Below are positions 1 to 7,801 of a stretch of 39,844 bases of DNA, one piece after another. The DNA comes from PBB1 sp046154125 (GTDB lineage Bacteria > Pseudomonadota > Gammaproteobacteria > Burkholderiales > Burkholderiaceae_C). The translations under genes were made by a program, and so were the position numbers. The notes beneath the pieces are model-generated. The model searched no databases. It was given only the letters and a program-made list of their open reading frames with translations, and was not told where the DNA came from. The stretch is taken from positions 1-39,844 of the forward strand of contig JBJXEJ010000069.1 of the NCBI GenBank assembly GCA_046154125.1, given 5' to 3'. Every line of letters begins with the position of its first letter. The stretch's first letter is position 1.

Positions 1-790
1 AGTACGCACCGCCGGTCAGCGCTGCGATGGCCTTCAGCGTGGCTTCGTCGAGGTCGCTGTCCTCGTCGCCACCGCCACCGACGCCGATCGTGTAGACGCG
101 CAGTTTCGACGCAGCCGCCAGCCTGGCGGCCGGTACGGGCGGCATCTCGCCGGCGTTGCTGCTGCCGTCGGTGAGCAGCACCAGCACCGTCTCGCCGTTC
201 GCGGTGGCCGTGTGCTGCGCGGTGTCGCGGTCGCGCTCGATGCGCAGCCGCTTCAAGGCCAGGCCGATCGCATCACCCACTGCGGTGGCGGGCCCGGCCA
301 TGCCGATCGTCGCTTCCTGCAGAAACTGGTTGACGGTGGCCAGGTCGGTGCTCAGCGGCGCCTGCAGGTAGGGGCGGGTGCCGAACAGGATCAGGCCGAC
401 CTGGTCGCCATGCCGACGGCGGATGAATTCGCCCGCCAGTTCCTTGACGACCTGCAGCCGGCTGGCGCGACCCGCCATGTCGCGGGCGGCCATCGATCCC
501 GACACGTCGATGGCCAGCAGCAGCCGGCGCCCGGTGCTGGCCACGGGTTGCGGCTCGCCGAGCCACTGGGGGCGCACGGCGGCGGCCATCAGCAGCAGCC
601 AGATCAGCGCGAACAGCCCCACCCGCCAGCGTGCGGGCCGCGGCGCAGCCGGTGCCATGCGCTCGGCCACCTGCGCGGCAAACGGCAGGAACAGTGCTGC
701 CGCATGCGGATGCGCGGGCGGCACCCAGCGGGCGATGAACCACGGCAGCGGCGCGCAGAGCAGCATCCACGGCCATTCGAAGTGGATCAT
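1..790 (-). CDS. von Willebrand factor A (BatA-like) membrane protein, 3' end beyond window
   Basis: The start ATG is at 790 and the gene runs off the left edge after 263 codons. An N-terminal hydrophobic segment (about residues 5-20) and a second one (about 58-72) precede a vWA domain. The MIDAS metal motif is visible as D95-V-S97-G-S99, and a later TDGSSNAGE stretch matches the third MIDAS loop. Bat/YfbK-type vWA proteins are membrane-anchored and work with MoxR AAA ATPases, probably in assembly or stress tolerance of envelope proteins; the exact role is not known. The start overlaps the stop of the upstream DUF4381 gene by four bases (ATGA), so the two are translationally coupled in a moxR-DUF58-DUF4381-vWA operon. 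The C-terminal membrane anchor expected in this family would lie outside the window. Confidence 0.88.
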   Translation of the reverse strand, partial: MIHFEWPWMLLCAPLPWFIARWVPPAHPHAAALFLPFAAQVAERMAPAAPRPARWRVGLFALIWLLLMAAAVRPQWLGEPQPVASTGRRLLLAIDVSGSMAARDMAGRASRLQVVKELAGEFIRRRHGDQVGLILFGTRPYLQAPLSTDLATVNQFLQEATIGMAGPATAVGDAIGLALKRLRIERDRDTAQHTATANGETVLVLLTDGSSNAGEMPPVPAARLAAASKLRVYTIGVGGGGDEDSDLDEATLKAIAALTGGAY

Positions 791-1281
791 CGGCCGGCCT
801 TCAGGAAGGCGCGCGCGCCGGCGATCCAGCGCTGGCGATCGGTGGCTGCATTGCCGTGCGTCGGCGCGTTGCCGCCATACGCGCAGCGCAGCAGCCGCTG
901 GCCCGTCTCGCCTGTCCAGTCGGTACCACCGTGGGCGACGACGAAGGCGAGCCAGGCGTCGCCGCTCAATGCCGCCACGGTCTCGCGTCCGTAGCGCACG
1001 ACCGCATATCGGCGCAGCAGCTGCTGCAGGCTGCGCGCCACGGTCGCGTCGTCGATGGCCTGTTGAGATGCAGTCGTCTGCAAGTGCGAGAGTTCGCGCA
1101 ACGCCAAGCGCTGCCAACGCTTGAACGATGGCCGATGCGACCGTCGCCGCCACCAGAGCCCTGCCGCGAGCGCCGTCAGCAGCAACGTGATCACGTACCA
1201 CCAGCCGGGCGCCAGCGGCCACCAGCCGAGCGGCGGTGGTGCGCGGTCTGGAGCCAATTCCGACAGCCAGGACGCGGTCAT
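787..1281 (-). CDS. DUF4381 family membrane protein
   Basis: A 164-residue protein with one strong transmembrane helix near residues 27-44, followed by a run of arginines (WWRRRSHR) that places the C-terminal domain in the cytoplasm. Length, position and the short proline-rich N terminus before the helix match the DUF4381 proteins found between DUF58 and vWA genes in Bat-type operons. No enzymatic motif is seen. The start overlaps the DUF58 stop by four bases (ATGA) and its own stop overlaps the vWA start, so it lies in a tightly coupled operon. The function is unknown; a scaffolding role for the MoxR/vWA machinery is inferred only from conservation of the neighbourhood. Confidence 0.85.
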   Translation of the reverse strand: MTASWLSELAPDRAPPPLGWWPLAPGWWYVITLLLTALAAGLWWRRRSHRPSFKRWQRLALRELSHLQTTASQQAIDDATVARSLQQLLRRYAVVRYGRETVAALSGDAWLAFVVAHGGTDWTGETGQRLLRCAYGGNAPTHGNAATDRQRWIAGARAFLKAGR

Positions 1282-2174
1282 CTCGACTCGCTGATGAATG
1301 CAGGCATCTGCTGCGCCAGATCGTCGCCGGTGTCGAGCCGGAGCAGTGGCAGCCGTCGGCTGCGGCTGATGTGGCCCACGCGCTGCTCGCGCTGCGCCCA
1401 GGTGGCCGACCAGGCATCGTGGCTGCCCGCGCCGTCGAGCGACCAGAGTCGACCCGGCAGCCCGACGCGATACGAACCGCTCGGCAGACCGTCACGCTCC
1501 AGCGGATCGGTGAGCCACACCAGGCGGCAGTCGGCGCGCATCGACAGCGCCACCAGCGCCGTTTCGGCGGCATCGTCGAGGTCGCTGAAATCGCTCAGCA
1601 CGACCACTGCGCTGCCAGGACGAAGCAGGGAACGCAGTGTCGTCAGCGCCTTGCCCAGCCGCCCCGGCGCCGACAGACCCGGCGCGCGCGGCTGGTTTTG
1701 CACCAGCGCCTGCAGCAGCGCCAGCGCACCGAGGTCGCGCGATCGGGGCGGCAGCACCTCGGGCGACGCCGCCGCGCGCGTGATCACCGCGCCGAGCCGA
1801 TCGCCCGAGTCCACCGCGACCCAGGTGAACCAGGCTGCGGCCCGCAGCAGCAAGGCCGACTTGAGCTGCCGGCGGCTGCCGAAATAGAGACCCGGATGCA
1901 GGTCGGCCAGCAGCCAGACCTGGCGCTCGCGCTCTTCGCGGAACAGCTTGGTGTGCGGCCGGCCGCGCCGCGCGGTGACGCGCCAGTCGATGGTGCGCGC
2001 GTCGTCGCCGGCGGCGTAGACGCGCACCTCGTCGAACTCGAGTCCGCGACCGCGGTGTGCGCTGCGGTGCGCGCCCTGGAGCTGCGATGCCGCGGGCTGG
2101 CGGATGCGCATGTCGAGGTCGCGGGCGGCGCCACGCAGCACGACCAGCTCGTCGAGGTCAGGCAGCAGGCCCAT
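1278..2174 (-). CDS. DUF58 domain-containing protein
   Basis: A 298-residue protein. The family hallmark is clear at about residues 40-80: a GRGLEFDEVR stretch, then GDDARTIDWRVTARRGRPHTK and FREERERQ. DUF58 proteins contain a degenerate vWA-like fold and are almost always encoded next to moxR; they are thought to be chaperone partners, and their biochemistry is not settled. The gene follows moxR by 42 bases and overlaps the next gene by four. The start is slightly uncertain: an ATG at 2217 overlaps the moxR stop as TGATG but is out of frame and reaches a stop near the 2174 ATG. I therefore use 2174, which has only a weak GGGA-type ribosome site in front. Confidence 0.87.
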   Translation of the reverse strand: MGLLPDLDELVVLRGAARDLDMRIRQPAASQLQGAHRSAHRGRGLEFDEVRVYAAGDDARTIDWRVTARRGRPHTKLFREERERQVWLLADLHPGLYFGSRRQLKSALLLRAAAWFTWVAVDSGDRLGAVITRAAASPEVLPPRSRDLGALALLQALVQNQPRAPGLSAPGRLGKALTTLRSLLRPGSAVVVLSDFSDLDDAAETALVALSMRADCRLVWLTDPLERDGLPSGSYRVGLPGRLWSLDGAGSHDAWSATWAQREQRVGHISRSRRLPLLRLDTGDDLAQQMPAFISESR

Positions 2175-2216
2175 GGATTCCCGGCGTGGCGGCTTGGTCC
2201 TGTCGCTTGGCGGCCA

Positions 2217-3218
2217 TCAAGGTGCCGGCACCTGGCGTAGCAACTCGTCGACGCAATCCTGCGCCGTCACGCGCGCGGCCTGTGCGGTGTAGTCGAGCAG
2301 CAGGCGGTGGCGCAGTGCGTCGGGGGCGATCGCCTGCACGTCCTCCGGGCTGACGTAGTCCCGCCCGTCGAGCCAGGCCAGCGCGCGCGCACCGCGCTCG
2401 ATCGCGATCGCCGCGCGCGGGCTCGCGCCCCAGCGCAGCCAGCCGGCCAGCAGTTCGCTGTACGGGGCCGGTCGGCGAGTCGCATCGACCAGCGCCGCGA
2501 TGTAGTCGGCCACCGAATCGGCGAGGCTCACATCCAGCACCTCGCGCCGCGCGGCAAACACCATCGCCTGCGACAGCCTGCGGGCCGGTGGAGGCAATTC
2601 GATGGCCGTCATCGCTTCACGCCGTGCCAGTTCCATGATCAGCCGGGTGGTCGCGCGGTCGGGGTAGTCGACCCGCGTGTGCAGCATGAAGCGGTCGAGC
2701 TGCGCCTCGGGCAGCGGGTAGGTGCCTTCCTGCTCGATCGGGTTCTGCGTCGCCATCACCAGGAACAGCGGCGGCAGGTGGTAGGTCGTCGCCCCGACGC
2801 TGATCTGGCGCTCGGCCATCGCCTCGAGCAGCGCCGATTGCACCTTGGCCGGCGCGCGGTTGATCTCGTCGGCCAGGATCAGGTTGTGGAACAGCGGCCC
2901 GCGCTGGAAGCGGAAGCTGCCTTCCTCCGGCCGGTAGATGTCCGAGCCGGTCAGGTCGGCGGGCAGCATGTCGGGCGTGAACTGCACCCGCTGGAAGTCA
3001 CATTCCACCGCGTGTGCCAGCGCCTTGACGGCGCGGGTCTTGGCCAGCCCGGGCGGGCCCTCGACCAGCAGGTGGCCGTCGGCCAGCAGCGCGACGAGCA
3101 GCCGTTCGACCAGCAGCGGCTGGCCCAGCACCTGACCTTCGAGGTAGCCGCGCAGTTTGTGGAAGGCGTCGTGCGCGATGTTGACGTTCGACTGCGGGGG
3201 GGTGAGCAAGGGGTCCAT
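2217..3218 (-). CDS. moxR: MoxR family AAA+ ATPase
   Basis: A 333-residue AAA+ ATPase. Walker A is at residues 54-61 (GPPGLAKT), Walker B is LILADEINR, and sensor 1 lies in MATQNPIEQEG; a TYPLPEAQLDRF stretch typical of MoxR follows. The ATG at 3218 (MDPLLTPPQS) is chosen because the 35 codons of possible upstream extension are basic, low in hydrophobic residues and unlike the family. MoxR proteins are ATP-dependent chaperones that work with vWA proteins. This is the first gene of the operon that continues through DUF58, DUF4381 and the vWA gene, and it is divergent from the FNR-preceded synthetase-like gene. The 234-base divergent spacer holds the FNR box at 3344-3357. Confidence 0.93.
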   Translation of the reverse strand: MDPLLTPPQSNVNIAHDAFHKLRGYLEGQVLGQPLLVERLLVALLADGHLLVEGPPGLAKTRAVKALAHAVECDFQRVQFTPDMLPADLTGSDIYRPEEGSFRFQRGPLFHNLILADEINRAPAKVQSALLEAMAERQISVGATTYHLPPLFLVMATQNPIEQEGTYPLPEAQLDRFMLHTRVDYPDRATTRLIMELARREAMTAIELPPPARRLSQAMVFAARREVLDVSLADSVADYIAALVDATRRPAPYSELLAGWLRWGASPRAAIAIERGARALAWLDGRDYVSPEDVQAIAPDALRHRLLLDYTAQAARVTAQDCVDELLRQVPAP

Positions 3219-3343
3219 CGACGGGATTTTCCATGTGCGGCGCGCAACGCGCCCGGGGAAGAAGCGCCAGCGCACTTCGGCGTTGTCATTGACTGTACGT
3301 TGCGCCCTGTGCCCTGGATGCACCTGCCCTCGGGCCCCGGACC

Positions 3344-3357
3344 TTGATGCCGATCAA
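3344..3357. promoter_or_regulatory. FNR box (perfect TTGAT-N4-ATCAA)
   Basis: The sequence TTGATGCCGATCAA is an exact match to the FNR/ANR consensus. Its centre (3350.5) is about 102 bases before the ATG of the synthetase-like gene. Class II spacing (-41.5) would put transcription start near 3392, but the hexamer at the matching -10 position (ATCATG at 3380-3385) is poor. It lies in the spacer divergent from moxR, so the palindrome could act in either direction. The inference is anaerobic activation of the synthetase/ATPase pair. Confidence 0.75.
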
Positions 3358-3452
3358 CTCCCTCGGTGCGTGGCCCGCCATCATGGCCCGTCGCGTCGTC
3401 GGTGGCCGAGGTTGTCCACCCCGGACCGGTCGTCGCGACCAGAGGTGGTCGA

Positions 3453-4931
3453 ATGAACGAGCAGACAGCGGCAGCAGGTGCCGGGCCGCACATCCCGTTG
3501 CGCATTGCCAAGACAGTGGCAGCGCTTCGCGTTCGGCCCAACCTGGTCGATTACGACGCCGCATGCGCATCGTTCAGCTGGGAAACTGCGCGTGAAAGCC
3601 TCGCCGGCCTGCCTGGCGGCGGGCTCAACATCGCATACGAGGCCGTCGACCACCATCTAGGCACGGCACACGCCGACCGGACCGCGCTCCGCTGGATAGG
3701 GAAGGCCGGTGCACGGCGCGAGCTCAGCTATCGCGATCTTGCACAGGCGACCAACCGCTTTGCCAATGCCCTGCGCGGGCTCGGCGTGCACCCGGGCGAG
3801 CGGGTGTTCGTGCTGATGGGCCGTTTGCCGGAGCTGCATGTCTCGGTGCTCGGCGCGCTGAAGGCCGGTTGCGTCGTCTCGCCGCTGTGCCCTGCCTTCG
3901 GGCCGGAGCCGATCGCCTCACGCTGCGAAGTCGGCGATGCGCGCGTGCTGGTGACCACACCCGAGATCTATCAGCGCAGGATCGCCGGCCTGCGGGAGAG
4001 GCTGCCGGGGTTGAAGCACGTGATCGTCGTCGGCACAGGTGCTGCCGACGGCCCCGGGGTGTGGCGCTGGGACGATCTGGTCGTCGCCGCCTCGGCCCAC
4101 TTCACCACCGTTGGCACCGACACCGAGACGATGGCGCTGCTGCACTTCCCGAGCGGAACGGCCGGGCAGCCTCACGGAGCGATCCATGTGCATGGCGCCG
4201 TGCTTGCGCACGCGGTCACCGGCCACTACGCGCTCGACCTGCACGACGACGACATCTTCTGGTGCACCGCCGACCCGGGCTCGGTCACCGGTACCAGCTA
4301 CGGAATCATCGCGGCGCTGGTCGCCGGCGTGACCAACGTGGTGGTCGAGGCCGAGTTCGATGCGGCCGCATGCTGCACGGTGCTCGAACAGGAGCGTGTC
4401 AGCGTCTGGTACACGTCACCGACCGTGATCCGGAAGTTGATGATGCTCGGCGCCGATGCGGTGAAGTGCCGCGACCTTCCGGCGTTGCGCTTCATGGCCA
4501 GCGTCGGCGAGCCGCTGAATCCCGAGGCCGTGGTCTGGGGCATCGAGGCCTTCGGCCTGCCCTTCCACGACAACTGGTGGCAGACCGAAACCGGCGCGAT
4601 CATGATCTCGAACTACGCGGCAATGGACATCAAGCCCGGCTCGATGGGCAAGCCGCTGCCGGGCATCGGCGTTGCTGTCGTGCGCCGCGGTGCGCAGGGC
4701 CGCTTGGAGCCGATCACCGAGCCCGATGTCGATGGCGAGTTGGCGCTGAAGACGCCTTGGCCCTCGATGATGCGCGGCTACCTGCACGAGGACGGGTGCT
4801 ATCGCCATCGCTTCGCCGACGGCTGGTACCTGAGCGGCGACCTGGCGCATTGCGACGCCGACGGCTACTTCTGGTTCGTCGGTCGCGCGGACGATGCCGC
4901 CGTGTCGGCCGCTTTCCTCGAGCCGTCGTGA
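3453..4931 (+). CDS. Acetyl-CoA synthetase-like adenylate-forming protein, truncated and P-loop degenerate
   Basis: A 492-residue member of the ANL (acyl-CoA synthetase) superfamily. Family landmarks are present: an N-terminal ACS domain, the A5-type motif NWWQTETG at about 374-381, and the A7-type WYLSGDLA before GRADD. Two things are abnormal. The P-loop, usually TSGTTGKPKG, reads PSGTAGQPHG at about 233-242, so both conserved lysines are gone. The protein also stops 11 residues after the GRADD hinge, so the C-terminal lid domain of about 110-130 residues with the catalytic, acetylatable lysine is missing. The ATG at 3453 follows AGAGGTGG. The gene sits 95 bases behind an FNR box and 76 bases before a P-type ATPase. 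It may be a decaying gene or a non-catalytic AMP- or acyl-binding protein; ligase activity looks unlikely. Confidence 0.82.
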   Translation: MNEQTAAAGAGPHIPLRIAKTVAALRVRPNLVDYDAACASFSWETARESLAGLPGGGLNIAYEAVDHHLGTAHADRTALRWIGKAGARRELSYRDLAQATNRFANALRGLGVHPGERVFVLMGRLPELHVSVLGALKAGCVVSPLCPAFGPEPIASRCEVGDARVLVTTPEIYQRRIAGLRERLPGLKHVIVVGTGAADGPGVWRWDDLVVAASAHFTTVGTDTETMALLHFPSGTAGQPHGAIHVHGAVLAHAVTGHYALDLHDDDIFWCTADPGSVTGTSYGIIAALVAGVTNVVVEAEFDAAACCTVLEQERVSVWYTSPTVIRKLMMLGADAVKCRDLPALRFMASVGEPLNPEAVVWGIEAFGLPFHDNWWQTETGAIMISNYAAMDIKPGSMGKPLPGIGVAVVRRGAQGRLEPITEPDVDGELALKTPWPSMMRGYLHEDGCYRHRFADGWYLSGDLAHCDADGYFWFVGRADDAAVSAAFLEPS

Positions 4932-5007
4932 TCTGGCCGGAGCCCGCCCGGCCTTGCGGCCCCGGCCCGAGCCCGCCCTGGTTTGCCTCCTCGCCTGACG
5001 CCGCTGG

Positions 5008-7560
5008 ATGAGCACCGACGCCAGTTCCCCGCATCCGGGTCTGACCAGCCAGGAAGCGGCGCGCCGTCACGAGGTCGACGGGCCCAACGAGCTGCCTCGG
5101 GCCCCTCGGCGGACCACCTGGCGCATCGCTTTCGAGGTGGCTGGCGAGCCGATGTTCCAGTTGCTGGCGGCGGCGGTGGCGATCTACCTGGTGCTGGGTG
5201 ACGTGTCCGAGGCGGCCGTGCTGTTCGCCATGCTTGGTGTGATCGTGGCCACCGAGCTGGTGCAGGAGCGCCGGACCGAGCGGGTGCTCGAGGCGCTCCA
5301 CGACATGACCAGCCCGCGGGCCCTGGTCTGGCGCGACGGCCAGCGCGCGCGCCTTGCCGGTGTCGATGTCGTCTGCGGTGACCTGCTCGAACTGGTCGAG
5401 GGCGACCGGGTGCCCGCCGACGCGAGGCTGCTCGAGTCGAACGACCTGCTGGTCGATGAATCGCTGCTGAGCGGCGAATCGCTGCCGGTCGCCAAGCATG
5501 TGGCCAACGGTCAGGCCGAGGCATCTTCCGGTGCCGGTGCCGCGATCGTGTACGCCGGCACGATGGTGTTGGCGGGACAGGGCCTCGCCGAAGTCGTTGC
5601 CACCGGCGCACGCAGCGAGATCGGCCGCATCGGCAAGGTGCTCGGCTCGATCGCGCCCGAGCCGACGCCGCTGCACCGCCAGACGCGTCAGCTGGTGCGC
5701 TGGTTCTCGGTGCTCGGGCTCGCGGTCAGCCTGGTGGTCGCGGTCCTCTACGTGTGGACGCACCACGACTGGCTGGGCGGCGCACTGGCCGGCATCACGA
5801 TGGCCATGTCGATGCTGCCGCAGGAGTTCCTGCTGATCCTGACTGTCTTCATGGCGATGGGCGCGTGGCGGTTGTCGCAGCACCGGGTGCTGACGCGTCG
5901 GTCGGCCACCATCGAAGCGCTCGGCTCGGCCACGGTGCTGTGCACGGACAAGACCGGAACCCTCACGCGCAACCAGATGGCGGTGGGCGCGCTGGTGCGT
6001 TTCGACGCGAATGTGGCGGTTGGCTGGATGGCCGGCGACGACCCGTTGCCGCCGACGTTTCACGACCTGCTGCATCACGGCATCCTGGCCAGCGAACAGC
6101 GTCCGTTCGACCCGATGGAGCAGGCCTTTCATGTGCTGGGCGCTCGCTGCCTGACCCCCGATGCCGGCTGGAAACTGGTCCATGAATACGGCCTGTCGCC
6201 CGACATGCCGGTCATGTCGCATGTGTGGCGCACCGACGAAGGCCTGCCCCACAGGGTGGCAGCCAAGGGGGCTCCCGAAAGCATGGCCGAGCTGTGCCAT
6301 CTGCCGCCCGACCAACGGGAGGCCGTGCTCACCGAAGCCGCTCGCCTTGCCGGTCTGGGCATGCGCGTGCTGGGTGTGGCTGCTGCCGACTGGGGAACCG
6401 AGGCCTGGCCACCCGAGCAGCGCGGATTCGATTTTCACTTTCTCGGCCTGGTGGGCTTGGCCGACCCGCTGCGCGAGAACGTGCCGCAGGCCGTGCACGA
6501 GTGCCGACAGGCCGGCATCCGCGTGGTGATGATCACCGGCGATCACCCGGGAACCGCGCTCGCGATCGCGCGGCAGGCCGGCCTCGACGCCGAGTCCGGC
6601 CTGCTGCGCGGCGATCAGGTGGCCGCGCTGAGCGACCCGGAGCTGCGCCTTGCCGTGGCCACCACCACCGTCTTCGCACGGGTGGCGCCGCAGCAGAAAT
6701 TGAGGATTGTCGAGGCCCTGAAGGCCCGCGGCGAGGTGGTCGCGATGACCGGCGACGGGGTCAATGACGCGCCGTCGCTGAAGGCGGCGCACATCGGCAT
6801 CGCGATGGGTGGGCGCGGCACCGACGTGGCTCGTGAATCGGCGTCGCTGGTGCTGCTTGACGACGACTTCGGAACGCTGGTGCAGGCCATCCGTCTGGGC
6901 CGGCGCATCTTCGACAACCTGCGCAAGGCGATGCGCTTCGTCTTTGCGGTGCATGTTCCGATCGCCGGGCTCACGCTGCTGCCGCTGATGTTCGGCTGGC
7001 CGCTGCTGTTCACGCCGATGCACATCGCCTTCCTGGAAATCGCGATCGATCCGGTCTGCTCGATCGTCTTCGAGGCCGAGGAGGAAGAACCCGATGTGAT
7101 GACCCGGCCGCCGCGCGATCCGCTGGCGGCGCTGTTCTCGCCGGTGCTCATTGCGGCGAGTCTGCTGCAGGGCGCGCTGGTGCTGGTGGTGGTCGGGCTC
7201 TTCTACTGGTTCCTGCTGCATGCGGGTGCGCCCGAAGGCCAGTCGCGAGCTGCCGCTTTCGTGGCGCTGGTCATCTCCAACATCTCGCTGATCCTGGTGA
7301 ACCGCTCCTCGCGCTCGGGTTGGGGTGCGCTGCTGACCGCCCGCAACCGCGCCCTGTGGCTCACAGTGCTGGCCACGCTGGCGATGCTGTGCGCAGCGGT
7401 GGGCATCGGCGTGATGCGAACGCTGTTCAGATTCGACCTGCCCGTGCCGGCGACACTCGCCGCAGCCGGGGTCGTGGGGCTCGGTGTCCTTCCCTTGCTG
7501 CAGGTGCAACGGGCGGCAGGTCGGCGGCTGGCAGGCCTGCTTGGATGGAAGGCAGACTGA
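5008..7560 (+). CDS. P-type cation-transporting ATPase
   Basis: An 850-residue P-type ATPase. In order it has the N-terminal cation ATPase segment, an actuator domain with SGES near residue 155 (canonical TGES), the phosphorylation motif DKTGTLT starting at D314, a nucleotide-binding domain, the hinge motif TGDGVND starting at T581, and a C-terminal set of membrane helices. The layout resembles P2 (Ca2+-type) pumps, but the ion-binding M4 motif is PQEF instead of PEGL, so the transported ion cannot be named. There are no N-terminal heavy-metal CxxC domains, which argues against a copper or zinc pump. It follows the FNR-preceded synthetase-like gene by 76 bases and is probably cotranscribed with it. 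Anaerobic induction is an inference from the upstream box. Confidence 0.93.
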   Translation: MSTDASSPHPGLTSQEAARRHEVDGPNELPRAPRRTTWRIAFEVAGEPMFQLLAAAVAIYLVLGDVSEAAVLFAMLGVIVATELVQERRTERVLEALHDMTSPRALVWRDGQRARLAGVDVVCGDLLELVEGDRVPADARLLESNDLLVDESLLSGESLPVAKHVANGQAEASSGAGAAIVYAGTMVLAGQGLAEVVATGARSEIGRIGKVLGSIAPEPTPLHRQTRQLVRWFSVLGLAVSLVVAVLYVWTHHDWLGGALAGITMAMSMLPQEFLLILTVFMAMGAWRLSQHRVLTRRSATIEALGSATVLCTDKTGTLTRNQMAVGALVRFDANVAVGWMAGDDPLPPTFHDLLHHGILASEQRPFDPMEQAFHVLGARCLTPDAGWKLVHEYGLSPDMPVMSHVWRTDEGLPHRVAAKGAPESMAELCHLPPDQREAVLTEAARLAGLGMRVLGVAAADWGTEAWPPEQRGFDFHFLGLVGLADPLRENVPQAVHECRQAGIRVVMITGDHPGTALAIARQAGLDAESGLLRGDQVAALSDPELRLAVATTTVFARVAPQQKLRIVEALKARGEVVAMTGDGVNDAPSLKAAHIGIAMGGRGTDVARESASLVLLDDDFGTLVQAIRLGRRIFDNLRKAMRFVFAVHVPIAGLTLLPLMFGWPLLFTPMHIAFLEIAIDPVCSIVFEAEEEEPDVMTRPPRDPLAALFSPVLIAASLLQGALVLVVVGLFYWFLLHAGAPEGQSRAAAFVALVISNISLILVNRSSRSGWGALLTARNRALWLTVLATLAMLCAAVGIGVMRTLFRFDLPVPATLAAAGVVGLGVLPLLQVQRAAGRRLAGLLGWKAD

Positions 7561-7626
7561 TGGTGTGAGCCGCTCTGGCTCGAAGCCCGAGTGGTCAATG
7601 ACGCCGTACAGTTCGCGTCAGGCTCC

Positions 7627-7643
7627 GTGGTGCGCAGCACCGC
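7627..7643 (+). terminator. Short hairpin downstream of the ATPase gene (possible terminator)
   Basis: A GTGGTGC / GCACCGC stem of seven pairs (one G-U) closes a GCA triloop, 66 bases after the ATPase stop. No T-run follows, so termination is only a guess. The rest of the 241-base spacer up to the racemase start shows nothing else that I can support. Confidence 0.25.
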
Positions 7644-7801
7644 TGCGACGCAATCCGTCGGTGGAACGTGTGCCTTGAGGTTTTCCGGCCGGCGTCGCCC
7701 ATCAGGGGTTGAAGTTGAGGCGCGAGGCGCAGACCCATTCCCGAGCGAGAGTTCATGAAAACGCACGCACCGTTCAAACGACAGGCCTCGCGAACCACAT
7801 C

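Noticed and set aside
4714..7509. A 931-codon open frame on the minus strand
   Set aside because: It lies opposite the P-type ATPase, is rich in His, Arg and Gln and lacks any domain; it is a by-product of high-GC codon use in the real gene.
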